64,000 nt of DNA from Immersiella caudata (GCA_030512335.1 JAULSU010000003.1:5146001-5210000), one strand, 5' to 3'; counted from the first letter of the stretch, positions 10,413 through 20,976 are shown. The notes: generated from the letters alone by a model not told the origin. Numbers and translations: made by a program.

Positions 10413-11621
10413 ATGCGTGCCACGTCCGCGATTGCCGCCGCCAGCGTTTTCGTCGCTGGCGCATCCGCCCAAAACTACCTGGGCTTCAACTCGGGCGCCA
10501 CATTTGCCGACCGATCGGCCAAGTTTAAGAAGGACTTCAAGGCCGAGTTCGAGACGGCCCAGAACCTGGTCAACGCGCCCGGCAAGTTCAACGCCGTTCG
10601 CCTGTACACCAACGTCCAGGCCTACTCGAAAGACGACCCGATCGAGGCCTTCGAGGCCGCCATCGAGACCGACACGAAGTTGCTCCTGGGTATCTGGACC
10701 TCGGGCACCAAGGACATCAACAACGACATCAACGCCCTGAAGAAGGCCATCACCAAGTATGGCACCAAGTTCACCGATCTCGTCATTGGCATGTCCATTG
10801 GCAGCGAGGACTTGTATCGCCAGTCGGAGACGGGCATCATCAACAAGGCTGGTGTCGGCAACGGCCCGCAGGAGATCGTTTCCTTCATCAACGACTACAA
10901 GAAGGCCTTTGCCGACGGCCCCCTGGGCAAGGTCCCCATCGGCCACGTTGACACTTGGGACGTCTGGATCAACGGCACCAACAAGCCCGTGATCGATGCC
11001 GTCGACTGGATCGGTGTCGATGAGTACCCGTACTACGAGTCGGGCAAGGGCAACAACATTGAGAACTCGGGCTTCCTCTTTGACCGTGCGTTCGATGCCG
11101 TTGTCGCTGCCGTTAATGGCAAGCCCGTCTGGCTCACCGAGACCGGCTGGCCCACCAGCGGTCCCGCCTGGGACAAGGCCGAGCCCAGCGTCGAGAATGC
11201 CAAGTACTACTGGAACGAGATCGGCTGCCGCAAGCTCTTCAACAAGGTCCCCACCTTCTGGTACAACATTCGCGACTCGAACCCCGACAACGAGATGAAG
11301 TTCGCCATCACCGAGAACCTCAGCACCAAGCCCCTCTTCGACCTCACCTGCCCCACCACTTTCCTCACCCCCACGACCACCGCCGGTTCCGGTCCCTCCA
11401 ACACTGGCGTTGCTCCCGGAAGCTCCTCGACCGGCTCTCCCAGCGGCGGCTCTGGCTCTGGTTCCGGCTCCGGCTCCGGCTCTGGTTCCGGTTCGGGAGC
11501 CGGCACTGCTGGTGGCTCGACCACCAACAACCCGTCCGGCTCCGGTGCCAGCAGCCTGTCGTCGATGGGTGCCGGCTCCGCTCTGGTGCTCGTTGCGGCC
11601 CTCTTCGCCGCCGTGCTCTAA
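10413..11621 (+). CDS. eglC: GPI-anchored GH17 glucan endo-1,3-beta-glucosidase, EglC-like (402 aa)
   Basis: A secreted cell-wall enzyme that cuts or rearranges beta-1,3-glucan. It has a signal peptide (residues 1-19, cut near ASA-Q), then a GH17 (beta/alpha)8 domain. The family signatures are present: acid/base Glu132 in GSEDLYR and nucleophile Glu243 in LTETGWPTSG. After the catalytic domain comes a Thr/Ser/Gly-rich linker with a Gly-Ser repeat (about 345-365). A C-terminal hydrophobic tail preceded by small residues is the usual GPI-attachment layout. The first ATG is 10413 in an ideal GCCACCATGC context; no intron is needed. Length and layout match Aspergillus EglC and Fusarium or Colletotrichum relatives. 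It should act at the plasma membrane and wall in growth or remodelling. Confidence 0.93.
   Translation: MRATSAIAAASVFVAGASAQNYLGFNSGATFADRSAKFKKDFKAEFETAQNLVNAPGKFNAVRLYTNVQAYSKDDPIEAFEAAIETDTKLLLGIWTSGTKDINNDINALKKAITKYGTKFTDLVIGMSIGSEDLYRQSETGIINKAGVGNGPQEIVSFINDYKKAFADGPLGKVPIGHVDTWDVWINGTNKPVIDAVDWIGVDEYPYYESGKGNNIENSGFLFDRAFDAVVAAVNGKPVWLTETGWPTSGPAWDKAEPSVENAKYYWNEIGCRKLFNKVPTFWYNIRDSNPDNEMKFAITENLSTKPLFDLTCPTTFLTPTTTAGSGPSNTGVAPGSSSTGSPSGGSGSGSGSGSGSGSGSGAGTAGGSTTNNPSGSGASSLSSMGAGSALVLVAALFAAVL
11448..11500. repeat. GGCTCY hexamer repeat coding Gly-Ser
   Basis: About eight GGNTCN hexamers in the GH17 gene code the Gly-Ser linker between catalytic domain and GPI signal; a likely site of length polymorphism. 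Confidence 0.85.
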
Positions 11622-11942
11622 ACGTGGATGATGTTTGGGTAACAGTCAATGCATATACAGGGTAAAATGTTTCGGGAGCGGGTTTTCTGGCATTTGGGGC
11701 TTGTCGGCGCTTTGGACATATATTGCCTGCCTCCGTTTCATCATTCGGAACCTCTCTGACGATGGGCGGTTCATTGCATCAATATGGATACTTCTAGTAG
11801 ATCAGGCAGGGATATACCACTATAGACTCGGGCAATATCAATGGGGTCTAGTCATTTATATTTACTGGCTTTACACGCTCGGTGCTTGTCTTTGTATTGA
11901 TGTCATTACTTTATGTTCTCTTGTTCAGACTAACTTGCAAAG
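11622..11942. other. Convergent 3' intergenic region
   Basis: AT-rich stretch between the ends of the GH17 gene (+) and the oxygenase gene (-); it must hold both 3' UTRs and poly(A) signals. Nothing else seen. Confidence 0.5.
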
Positions 11943-13157
11943 TCAGTGACTCTCGATCGCACCTCTAGCTACTTCATCCTCCTCCACCATTTCCCGGTTC
12001 GTGTGCGCCAGGAAGTGCTCCTGCTCGGTCAGGAACGCCTTGAGTTTTTTCGTCGCGAGCTTCCGGCCCGCCGTCTTGGCGTCGATCAGCTCTCGCAACT
12101 GCTCCCGGATGCGCTCCTCGAGAATCTCTAATCGGTACTTGGCAAACTGGTAGTACAGCTCCGACAGATCCGAAATGGGCCTCACCGTCGTCAACACCGT
12201 ATCATCTCGCACATGCGGGCTCCGCGGTCGATACGACGTCACCATGGTGATGCGCTCCGCCGACCCGAGCGCCCTCAGCGCCTGGTGCTCGATGTACCGC
12301 CCCTGAAGCACCACCGCGTGTCCCTGCCTCGTTAGCATACCTCGCCCATCAGCAATCGGGCCAAGTCAGAACTCACCATCTGCGGCCCCCTAACCTTCAA
12401 CACCTCCCCATCCCCCATCCTCAACGCCGTCTCGCCTCCAATCATCTCGCTACAGTCACTCAGCATCGTCACGCAAACGAACGGGTAGCTGTCCCGATGC
12501 CACCCCACAATCGGCATGTCATCCGTCGGCGTGTTCGTCTTGATCCCCTCCAGATACGCCTTCAGCTCTCTCTCCTTTTGCTCCTCGGTCTTGAACGACA
12601 GATTAATATGCCCGATCTCAAAGTCGAATTGCAGACTTAGGTCGATGCCGGCTACTTGGGAGACGGCGGCAAGGGTGGAGGGGTGGGTCCAGGCTGAGTG
12701 GACGAAGGGTGCGTATCTACACATCCACATCAGATTGGTTGGTTGGAGCGTGAGGGGAAGAAGAAAAATGAGGAGGTGAGACGAACTTGTCGGCGTAGCC
12801 GCGGAGCTGGGCTTGGGCGAGGTTGCTGGAGTATTGGCAGTTGGAGAGGACGTCGGGGTGGAGCACTTCGGAGCGCATGCGGTGGATGGCGGAGGGGGTG
12901 AAGAGGGGGAAGGGCTCGGAGACGGCGAGGGGGGAGATTCCGGTGGAGGAGGGGAGGTGGATATCTTGCATGGTGTAGACTTTGGTGGGTGGGGTGAAGT
13001 TGAGGTGCTTTTGGGGGTCGAAGGGGTCGTTGTCGTTGTCGATGGGATCGGTGGTGTCGTTGGTCGCGGGGTGGGTGTTGGTGTTAGGGGCTTGGGTGTC
13101 GGAGGGGGAAAACCAAGGAGTGGCAGTTGAGGGGAGGAGGATGTCTGCCGATGCCAT
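11943..13157 (-). CDS. Putative 2OG-Fe(II) dioxygenase (363 aa, three exons)
   Basis: Exons are 13157..12787, 12716..12377 and 12323..11943. The first intron (70 nt) uses the less common donor GTTCGT and acceptor TAG; the second (53 nt) has GTGAGT, GCTAAC and CAG. Spliced residues give a facial triad in the right order: His197 and Asp199 in GWHRDSYPFV, then His250 in RYIEHQAL, then Arg269 in TSYRPR, which would bind 2-oxoglutarate. These features fit a Fe(II)/2-oxoglutarate oxygenase that hydroxylates an unknown small molecule or protein. The N-terminal 50 residues are Asn/Asp/Thr-rich and probably disordered; a C-terminal helical region rich in Glu/Lys follows the catalytic core. No signal peptide. 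Family relatives are widespread in ascomycetes but uncharacterised. Confidence 0.8.
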
Positions 13158-14606
13158 GATGGTAGTTCCTTTGGGGTGTCAGCTCGATTGGCTTGGTTCA
13201 GCAGGATGTAAGGATGGTGAAGGATGTAATGATGTTGCTGGAGGTTACGAGATGGTGACCTCGGAGGTTCTTATCTTGTTCGCAGGGCAACAATGCGACC
13301 CACCAACGGCTTGACTGGACGACAAAGCGCTCGGCATCATTCAGCGCGATACGAAGTATGGACTCCCGCTTTGTAGTCTAGAATGCAACTCGTATCGACA
13401 TCCACGACACCATCGTCGCCGATTCGACCTCATCGCGGTCTCGGAGGACAATTGATAATGAAAACAATGATGTGACCCGACGGACCAATGAGCGGTCCTC
13501 TACAACTACCATTCAGGAGAGTATTTGTTGTGGTATCTCGAGCTCCGATAAGTTATCACAAGCCACTGCATGGCCCATCACGCGCATCGACGGCGAGCCG
13601 GAGCCCAGGCTGCATTCGGTCTGCGGCGGAAGGGGGCCCCGGCTCCGGCTGCAGTCGTGTACCCCGGATTCCCCTTTCCGACATGGTTCGAACTGCTGCC
13701 GTTGGGTCACGCGTCGGATCCCCGCACAAGCTATCGATGCGGCTGGGCTGCCGTCCGGGCCGGTAACGGAGATAACATTGCCGAGACGAAGCTCACATCC
13801 GGCCTTTGCCTTGTGGATGGACTAGATGTCCCGTTTGGGGATCGGTCAGGTTGTGGTCTAGGCGCTGCAACGTCTGGTCCGAGGTCTGAGTTGCGTTGAC
13901 GAGACTGCGATGCGATGCAACGGCACAATCAGCCGTGATAGCTTGTTCGTTGACACGTGCAGTTCTGTTTGCAATGAGATTGTTGCACAGCATTGAGCTG
14001 GGGAAAACTGCTGAGCGAGGAAGGTGTCCCTCGTTATGGTGAATTAATTTCATGACACGCTACAGTCTGGGAGGATGAGTCTAGAACGCGACCGTGGAGA
14101 CAATGTGCCGACATCCGATGCAATAGGTAGCCTTCGAGGAAGCCGTCGCCAAAAGGTGTTGCTGAAGTTGAGTCGCTGTGGAGTGGCCTCTGAACAACAT
14201 TGAGCTTCTAGGAAAACGACAAACAATTGCATCATCCCCTAAAACGTCCAATCTCGATGGCACCCCATACTACCCCGATTAGCTTCCGCCCCCAAAACTG
14301 ACTCACCATCCCATCAAACAGTTTCCCTCAAACGGTCTGGCACAAACTTCAACGGTGGCGCAACTGACGGCACCGGTTGACGTCGATCCCCCCCTTACGT
14401 CATGGACCCTTCCCCTCCACCACTCCCATCCCCTCTCCTCAAAAAGACTAAGATTACCATCCTCCAACCCTTGCAAGACTACAACATCTCAACAGACCCA
14501 GAAAAAAATAACAACAGACAAGTATTCCAACCCAGCAAATCATCATCTCCCTCATCAAACCATTAGGTAACTGCAACCTCTTCTACTCGCCAGGACCCTC
14601 CCAACT
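13158..14606. other. Divergent intergenic region, 1.45 kb
   Basis: Lies between the oxygenase gene (-) and the next plus-strand gene. Only overlapping short open frames are seen. The last 200 bases before 14607 are C/A/T-rich with CAACA-type leader sequence. Confidence 0.5.
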
Positions 14607-15227
14607 ATGTCAGCACAATCCCCCTCGTACCCCTCCCAGCCCCCCAAATCGGCCTCCCTCAACGCCATCCGCAACCCCATCACCCGCATCCCCTCGGAAA
14701 ACGCCGTCGCGGACACACCCGGTACTTCCGGCCCGGAAAGCGGGTCGGGTAACTCCTTTTTTGAGTACCGCAAGGCTTCTTCTCCCGCAGGATCTGAAGG
14801 GGCGGTTCCGCAGCCGCAGGCTAGGGGTGTGCATGGAGTGGACGCGAGGGATTATAAGAGTGTTTCTGTTGAGAATGGCAGAGGGGGACACCCGCTGATG
14901 CAGAATGAGAATGTGGACGGGGAGCAGATGGCGCCCGAGGGCGAGGGCAAGGTGGCTGAGGGGGTGAGGAGGAAGAGTAGCGCGGGAACGGGACCGCGGT
15001 GGCATGGGCGGGGTAGGGGGGAGGTTACGCTGGACGGGGATGAAGCTGATTTGGAGAGGTACGTTCTGAGTAGGTATGCTCGGGGGGTGAAATAGGGGCT
15101 AATGAGATATAGGAAGAAAGCGCAGCAGTCGTGGGCGAGGGACCAGGTAAAGGAGGCGAGGAGGGAGGGGAAGGATGTTGATGGGGGTGCTGGGGCGAGT
15201 GGGAGGCAGCCGAGTCAGGAGGTTTGA
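14607..15227 (+). CDS. Small conserved low-complexity protein (188 aa, two exons)
   Basis: Exons 14607..15058 and 15113..15227 flank a 54-nt intron with GTACGT, a GGGCTAATGA branch and ATATAG. Without splicing the frame would end after eight further residues, so the intron decides the C-terminus. The product is rich in Pro, Ser, Gly and charged residues. It has an N-terminal segment PPKSASLNAIRNPITRIPSEN, then a Gly/Arg patch, and ends in a predicted charged helix (KKAQQSWARDQVKEARREG). There is no signal peptide or membrane span. I recall similar short disordered proteins in Sordariomycetes but no function. It may be cytosolic or nuclear. Confidence 0.7.
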
Positions 15228-15769
15228 GTGTAGCTGTGTGTTAATTGTAGTTTGTGGTGGCATGAAGTTTTGTTGTTATTTGCCGTGATGTATGATGTAG
15301 CTTCGAATAGTTTGTCTGAGTCCTGGAGTATCCAAATGCTGAAACAATCTCCTTATTCCCGACACAGCAATTCCATGGAGAGTCATTTTTGGCCCGGACA
15401 TGAGCATTTCCTTGGGTGACAGTTCTGGCTCCTCCAACCCTTCCTACTGTGAATATCGCAGTAGGCTGTGGGCGTTTAATAGTCTTGTGCCAAATTAGGA
15501 AGGAGGGCTCTTCAGTCTTTAAGCGCAGTTATATACGAGCGGTGCAGATATTTTCGTATGCGTTTGACCCCTGAGATATACGGTTGATGTAACAAATTTG
15601 TAATCGCCCCCCGTCTAACCCAAACATATACGGCCGAACCAGAGAAAAGAACCTGCCGACAAAGTGAACCCGGCAGGTATATAAGAACCAGTTGAGCTTC
15701 TCACAGACACCGCAAGTATCTCTTTAGTCCCATACCTCATTCCCCTCGTGATCATCTCTCCGAATTACC
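15228..15769. other. Intergenic; promoter of the Cys-rich secreted protein
   Basis: About 540 bp. It contains the TATA box described at 15678 and a C-rich leader immediately before 15770. Nothing else recognised. Confidence 0.5.
15678..15685 (+). promoter_or_regulatory. TATA box (TATATAAG) of the secreted-protein gene
   Basis: A consensus TATATAAG lies 85 bp before the ATG at 15770, leaving a leader of about 50-55 nt. TATA-type promoters in fungi often belong to inducible genes, which fits a conditionally expressed secreted protein. Confidence 0.6.
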
Positions 15770-16318
15770 ATGAAGCTTGCTCCCCTCTTTTTCACCTCGC
15801 TCCCGCTCGTCCATGCGGCGAGCCTGCCGTCCCCTTCACCTCCCCCTCCTCGCGTGGTTCAATACGACGGCCCCTACTACGAACTCCCTGAATCGGAGAA
15901 GGAAAAACTCGCCACCTACCACCTGACCAATAAGTCCTACACAAGACCGGCGGACATGCCCCTGATCTACGTCGAAGAGGGAACCATATTGGAAATGGGC
16001 GCAGCCAACAGCTCGCTCTCCAAACGAGGCGGATGGCGGCGCATCACTGCCCACAGCAGGTACAACTGCGTGGACAGAATCGTCTCGGTCGACAACTTTG
16101 GCTGCGGCACCGGTTGCGTGGTGATGAACAGGTGGGCCTGGAGCGGCCGCGTGCAGCAGGAGTACCACGGCAACCCCTATCCGACTATGGATGTCTTCAA
16201 CAGTGGGGACTGCACCGGTTCCTATCAGCACATGGGCGTCGTCAATACGGATTCTTGTACGAATGACGCTTGCTGCGGTTTCTTGTCTTTTATCGGGTGG
16301 TGGGATTGTAGACATTAG
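15770..16318 (+). CDS. Secreted eight-cysteine protein with Kex2-type pro-region (182 aa)
   Basis: Signal peptide 1-16 (cut near VHA-A), then an acidic, proline-rich pro-region to residue 84, a dibasic Lys85-Arg86 site, and a mature domain of about 96 residues. All eight cysteines lie in the mature domain (100, 112, 116, 148, 163, 168, 169, 180), enough for four disulfides. The mature part is rich in Gly, Trp and Tyr. The layout of signal, pro-region, Kex2 site and compact Cys-rich domain is that of secreted antimicrobial, killer-like or effector proteins, but I do not recognise the fold and do not assign toxicity. A single exon and a TATA promoter support regulated expression. It stands next to the CotH gene, with the 3' ends facing each other. 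Confidence 0.82.
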   Translation: MKLAPLFFTSLPLVHAASLPSPSPPPPRVVQYDGPYYELPESEKEKLATYHLTNKSYTRPADMPLIYVEEGTILEMGAANSSLSKRGGWRRITAHSRYNCVDRIVSVDNFGCGTGCVVMNRWAWSGRVQQEYHGNPYPTMDVFNSGDCTGSYQHMGVVNTDSCTNDACCGFLSFIGWWDCRH

Positions 16319-16447
16319 CGAGACGGAAGAAGCCAGCTTTCAGGGGTGAGGATCCTAAGCCGGAAAATGTCAATCACTTCCAACCAAGCCATGCTATCTA
16401 GTCTTTGGTGTACTTTTCGTATCCTCCAAGTTGAAACCAAATCAAAT

Positions 16448-16461
16448 CCCCCCCCCCCCCC
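16448..16461. repeat. C14 homopolymer
   Basis: Fourteen C on the plus strand, six bases beyond the CotH stop codon, so G14 in that gene's 3' UTR. Prone to length variation and sequencing error, but outside the coding frame. Confidence 0.85.
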
Positions 16462-16467
16462 GAGCCA

Positions 16468-18198
16468 TCAACCAAAAAACACCTCCGTCGCCCCCTCCCT
16501 CCCCACAACCTGCACAACCATCGTCCTCCCCCTCGCATTCACCTCGTCGCTAAACCTCACAAACTGCACCCCCGCCGCCTGACACAAGTGATACGTCCCT
16601 GTCGCCCGCCACTCCCTCCCCTCGCTCTTCCCGTTCGCACTCCCCAGCTTGACCGGCTGCATCTCAAGCAAATTCCTCTCATCCCGTCCCGTGCCCTCCC
16701 CCGCAGCAAAAAACTTCCACCTCGCCTTCCTCCCCTGATCCGGTGAGCTCATCGACACCCAGTTCTCAGCGTGGAGTACGGTCCCGTACTCCTTGTTCTT
16801 GAGCTGGAATCTCTTTGGGTTTTCTGGGTTGGGGACGATGCTCCAGAGTTGAGAAGGGTGTGGATCGGTAGCGTGGGTTGCGATGGCGTGGTACACGCCG
16901 CATGCTTCGGCGGTCAGGGAGACTTCGGACTCCTCAGCCTTGCTGCTCGCTTGGAGGACTGTCGCTGCGGTGCGGGAAACTACCGTGGTGGCTTCCGCTG
17001 GGGAGGTTGGGGTGGGGAATTCGTTGATCAGCTGATATGCGCCGGTGCGGACGAGGCGGAGCTGTTTCTTGACCGAGGTGATTTCTTTGGTGACGTCGGG
17101 AGTGAGAGCGCCAGCTTGGGAGAGGATGGATTCCATGCGGGAGAGGAGGGGGAGGAGGCTGGTGTTGATGTTGGCGCGGGAGAAGACCTTGTCGGCGATG
17201 GTGCGGATGGAGGCGCGGAGCTGGGCGGTTGCGGTGGGGTTGTTTAGGACTAGGGAGGCGAGGACGCCGTTGGCGCCCACGACGAAATCTTGGTGGGATT
17301 GGAGGATCTGGTCGATGCCGCAGGGGATGAGCTTGAGCTTGATGTTGGGGACGTCGGGCTTCTCGACGGCGACGACGTCGTTGTAGAGGTAGGTGTTGTT
17401 GCGTTGGATGGCGTAACCGTCCCAGTGCTTTAGCAGAGCCTCAAGGGCGAGGACGCGGGACAGGGAGGTGATGTCGATGACCTGGCTGGCAGCGGTGAAC
17501 CCCTTTTCGATCTGCTCGACGGCCTTGTGGAGATCAGCGCAGTTGAAGAAGTTGGAAAAGCCCTCGAAGCTGATGCGGTTGGCGTTGAGGGTGCTTCGGT
17601 TGAGGTCTTCCTGGTGCTCAACCTCGTAGAGGTTGCCCTTGTCGTTGTTGAAGTTGTTCTGGAGAAAGGCCTTCTTGATGGGCTCGAGATTGACGTACAC
17701 GCCGTAGTCGGTGCCGTTCACCATGACGCGAGCGTAGTTGCATCGGGCGTAGGGGGCGCCGGCCTGACGGAGGATCTCGTAGCCCAGCGTCTGGCGGACG
17801 AAGCTCCTGTCTTGGATGCTATTGTTCAGCGTGATTGTCTTAAAGCCGAAGTTTGCCTCGCAGGTTTGGCCTTGCTGGGGGTTGTTTTTGCCGAAGTCGA
17901 GACGCAGGGATGGCTTCTCCGAGCTGCGGGATCCCATGAATGACTTTTTGGTGATGGCGACCTGGGTCAAGGGGCTGGGAGGTCCGCTGGAACCGGATGG
18001 CTTCCACTTGGTGCCAGAGATGGACACTTCAGAGGCCATGTGCCAGCTATAGCGCCGGCCAATATGTTCCCATCCACCTTTGGGCTCCTCATTGCGGAGA
18101 GATGTCCAGTCGGCTGGATCCATCTTGATGTTGACGGTGACGAGGTTGTCAATGTTGTAGAATTCGGTGAGAGCCTGCTGTCGCTTTTGGTCTGCCAT
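16468..18198 (-). CDS. CotH-kinase family protein with beta-trefoil-like C-terminus (576 aa)
   Basis: Single exon; ATG 18198 (CAACATGGC) is preferred over the longer frame to 18339, whose extra 47 residues are not conserved-looking. The N-terminal two thirds match the CotH family, an atypical protein-kinase fold: LVTVNIKMDPADWTSL, then PSLRLDFGKN, RSFVRQTLGYEILRQAGAP, GVYVNLEPI, HWDGYAIQRNNTYLYND, and IPCGIDQ. Asp260 (HWDGY) and Asp296 (GIDQ) are in place for metal and ATP binding. The last 140 residues (YHAIATHAT, RFQLKNKEYGTVLHA) resemble a ricin-like beta-trefoil, a tentative call. CotH proteins phosphorylate spore-coat proteins in bacteria and act as surface invasins in Mucorales; this one has no signal peptide, so it is probably intracellular. 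Substrate unknown. Confidence 0.88.
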   Translation of the reverse strand: MADQKRQQALTEFYNIDNLVTVNIKMDPADWTSLRNEEPKGGWEHIGRRYSWHMASEVSISGTKWKPSGSSGPPSPLTQVAITKKSFMGSRSSEKPSLRLDFGKNNPQQGQTCEANFGFKTITLNNSIQDRSFVRQTLGYEILRQAGAPYARCNYARVMVNGTDYGVYVNLEPIKKAFLQNNFNNDKGNLYEVEHQEDLNRSTLNANRISFEGFSNFFNCADLHKAVEQIEKGFTAASQVIDITSLSRVLALEALLKHWDGYAIQRNNTYLYNDVVAVEKPDVPNIKLKLIPCGIDQILQSHQDFVVGANGVLASLVLNNPTATAQLRASIRTIADKVFSRANINTSLLPLLSRMESILSQAGALTPDVTKEITSVKKQLRLVRTGAYQLINEFPTPTSPAEATTVVSRTAATVLQASSKAEESEVSLTAEACGVYHAIATHATDPHPSQLWSIVPNPENPKRFQLKNKEYGTVLHAENWVSMSSPDQGRKARWKFFAAGEGTGRDERNLLEMQPVKLGSANGKSEGREWRATGTYHLCQAAGVQFVRFSDEVNARGRTMVVQVVGREGATEVFFG

Positions 18199-19861
18199 GT
18201 TGAGAGGCGCTAGTGATAAAAGAGGTAGAGTTGGTGTCTGAATCTTGCGACTGAAGATGCTCGATTTTGCTGTGTTGACTGGAGCCTCCGATATAGAAAA
18301 AAGGGGGAACCCAGATTTATGTTCCCTGGCGATTTCCACCAGACTGCCCTGGCCCAGGACTCACTTGATGAAGTTCTTCCGAATCCGCGTACCGTGTTTG
18401 CTCAGCTGGTGCGCAGGAACCTAAACTCGGATTAGTCTGTCCCCAGAACGACCACGATAAGGCAGGAAGACGCACACGACTTCTGTTCAGCTGGTATTCG
18501 ACGTGCAGGATTCCCTACATCAGCCAGCCACCAACGCGGGGTGGCAGCCGCTAGCGGGGGGTCCAGACCACACCCCTCGGAAGGGTCCAATGAGCCTTTG
18601 CAACTCCGAGACATCCCAAGGCATCGTTTCTGTTTAGAGTAAAAAAAACCTCTCCTGGGAGTCGGAGCAAACACTCCTGGTAACTTGCTTGTCTGGGGCG
18701 GAGCACGTTGACCAGTCTGCTGCGATGAGAGTTGCCAAGGGTCTGGACCTGGAGAAAGAGCTCGGCGAGACCGAAGGAGAGTGCAGAGAAAGTTGTCCAT
18801 GGGGAGTGGGAACCAACTTGGAACTTCCTAAACCAATGTCAACCAATCCCAATCAACTCCATCACGCACCGCCTCCCCATCCATGTGCCACGGGCCAATT
18901 CCGATGAGCCCACTTTCGGTGGTGAGAAACCTCCTGTCGTCAGGCCTCACCACAAGAATATTGCCGTGAAAGTGAAACCGGCCCCGGTGACCCCGCCCAC
19001 CCAGAAGTGCGTCTGAATGTTTGAGTCTTGTGATCTTATCGTCGTAGATAACCAGGCCCATCATCGCAGAGCATGATAACGCCTAGTCGTATGTTCCAGC
19101 GCATGGTCATGGGGTTTGAAGTGGGCTCTGGATCGTCCTTTCAAGGAGCTCTTGCCACCTATTTATGTCATCCAGGGACATCAACCCAGTTTCACTTCTC
19201 TTGCCATCCCCTACTTCCCGAATCGTGTCTGCGTGCCTTCCTAGCAAACCCAACTCTGTCTCAAGACTATATCCAAGCCTGAGATCCATGCCCGTGGACG
19301 TGTTGAAGAGGCTCTAACATTGCGTTGATTCGACCCCGTGACGTAGGTCTTCCGAGTCCGTTCTCGCACGCCAGTCAGGCACCCACGACGGCAACAGCAG
19401 GTCTCTGCGCTCCTCTCTCGCGTTTAGCTCGAGTATGCCCTCTCGGCTTCAATTCTGGCAATTCCTTGAGAAATGGTTGGGTTTCAGACTGGACTGAGAG
19501 GCGGCCGTGGCCCTCAGGTTCATGCCATTGGTTGAAACTCAAAAGCTGCATTCGTTGCCAAGACCTGGGGGGAGAATGCTTGGTGCTCTTTCTGAAAAAG
19601 CTGCAACCAATAATCTTCTTCAAACTTCTATCATCTCTTCACATTTGTTGAAGATTCCGAGCTGGGTGACGAGGATGGAGGAGATGGTTGCCAGAGCTAG
19701 AGTTGTGTCTTTGATGAAGGTTACCAAGATTTGTTGGTGGCCGGCCAGGGTGAACTTTGTTTTAATAACGCACGAAGCCCGTGGCTGCAAGGCCGCCACG
19801 TTCTCATTTCTGAAACTCCATGTTAACAACACAAACAGAAAACCAAAAGGGATGTTACTCC
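18199..19861. other. Intergenic, about 1.66 kb
   Basis: Upstream of the CotH gene (-) and downstream of the methyltransferase gene (-). No conserved protein, RNA gene or repeat stands out. Open frames on both strands are below 145 codons and unremarkable. Confidence 0.5.
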
Positions 19862-20572
19862 TCACTCCTTCCCCCCCTCCCGAGTCCTCCCAACAACCCA
19901 CAAAAACCTCGCATCAACCCCATCCCCCTCGGTAACCTCCCCCTTCACAACCTCCACCCCAACCCCCTCCACCTCCTTCAAATACCTCTCCTTCCCCCAC
20001 CCACTCCAATACATCCACCCCTCCTCGCCCAGCCACCCCTCCGACACCTCCCCCTTGCTCTCCTCCTCCCCAAAGTTAATCAGGACCACTCCCCCCGGCT
20101 TCAACCACTCCCCAATCCTCTTGATCATCTGCAACTGTTCATCCCTCGGGAGGTGAATCACAGAGTAGAGCGCGATGATCACGTCGAAGGAGGCAGGAGG
20201 GAAGGAGAGGGACATCATGTCGGACTCAAGCCATTCGACCTTGGCCGGGTCGGAGCCGAGGGATTCCTTTCCGAGGGCGATTTGCGTCGAGGACAGGTCA
20301 TTGGCGGTGACGTGGAAGGGGATGGAGCGCGGGGACGAGAGGAGGGTGGAGGTGATGGGGATGCCGGCGCCGCAGCCTAGTTCGAGGGCGCGGAGGGGGG
20401 TGGTTGGTGGAGATGGGGGGAGGAGATCGAGGAGGTGGTTGAGGTAGGTGAGGCGGACGGAGAAGTGCTGGGCGGTCCAGGCGTTGTAGGTTGGGGCGAT
20501 GGTGTCGTAGGAGGCTTTGAGGCGGGATTTGAGGTTGGAGGGAATGGGAGGGGAGGGGCTGCGTTCGGTCAT
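19862..20572 (-). CDS. Class I SAM-dependent methyltransferase (236 aa)
   Basis: A compact single-exon Rossmann-fold methyltransferase. Motif I is LELGCGAG (63-70); an acidic residue follows in VTANDLS; motif II/III region is WLESDMMSLSFPPASFDVI; then LKPGGVVLINF. The N-terminus (SYDTIAPTYNAWT) is the entry usual in the UbiE/methyltransferase-11 group of small-molecule enzymes. No targeting signal is seen. The acceptor cannot be deduced: no synthase or other tailoring enzyme lies nearby, and the BCS1-like gene is upstream on the same strand. The C-terminal part has an unusual run of Glu/Gly/Trp residues. Confidence 0.88.
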   Translation of the reverse strand: MTERSPSPPIPSNLKSRLKASYDTIAPTYNAWTAQHFSVRLTYLNHLLDLLPPSPPTTPLRALELGCGAGIPITSTLLSSPRSIPFHVTANDLSSTQIALGKESLGSDPAKVEWLESDMMSLSFPPASFDVIIALYSVIHLPRDEQLQMIKRIGEWLKPGGVVLINFGEEESKGEVSEGWLGEEGWMYWSGWGKERYLKEVEGVGVEVVKGEVTEGDGVDARFLWVVGRTREGGKE

Positions 20573-20976
20573 GGTGATGGCCGGGGCTGTGAAGGTTGAA
20601 GTATAACCTAAATAGAGATGCTGTGGTAAGTTGAAGGTGAGAGAGGGAAAAGTAATAATGGTTGAATGGCGGCGGTTTAAATATACTCAACCGGGTCGAT
20701 CTTTGCCGGAAGCCCCGCGTCGGGTCTCGGACCTTTCAATGCAATTGGCACGACACGGCTTCCCCGCGTTGACTCACTTGTGGGATACCGAAAAACAATA
20801 CATCTTGATTCGCTAAAAGTGCTGGATACGCGGCCCAGAGGCTACACTGCCGAATACGCTGAACCTTCAAACTCCGGTCTATGCGTTTACGCTCATGCTT
20901 GTGCTCCGAGTCATCGCAAACTCTTGAGAAAAGTTCAATGCTCCACCTCTCAAACTTGCCCCCGTCACTCGGCTGT
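20573..20976. other. Intergenic, 404 bp
   Basis: Between two minus-strand genes: promoter of the methyltransferase gene and 3' UTR of the AAA ATPase gene. No other feature seen. Confidence 0.5.

Noticed and set aside
13675..13700. GGTTCGAACTGC resembling a tRNA B box
   Set aside because: No acceptor-stem pairing or A box can be found on either strand.
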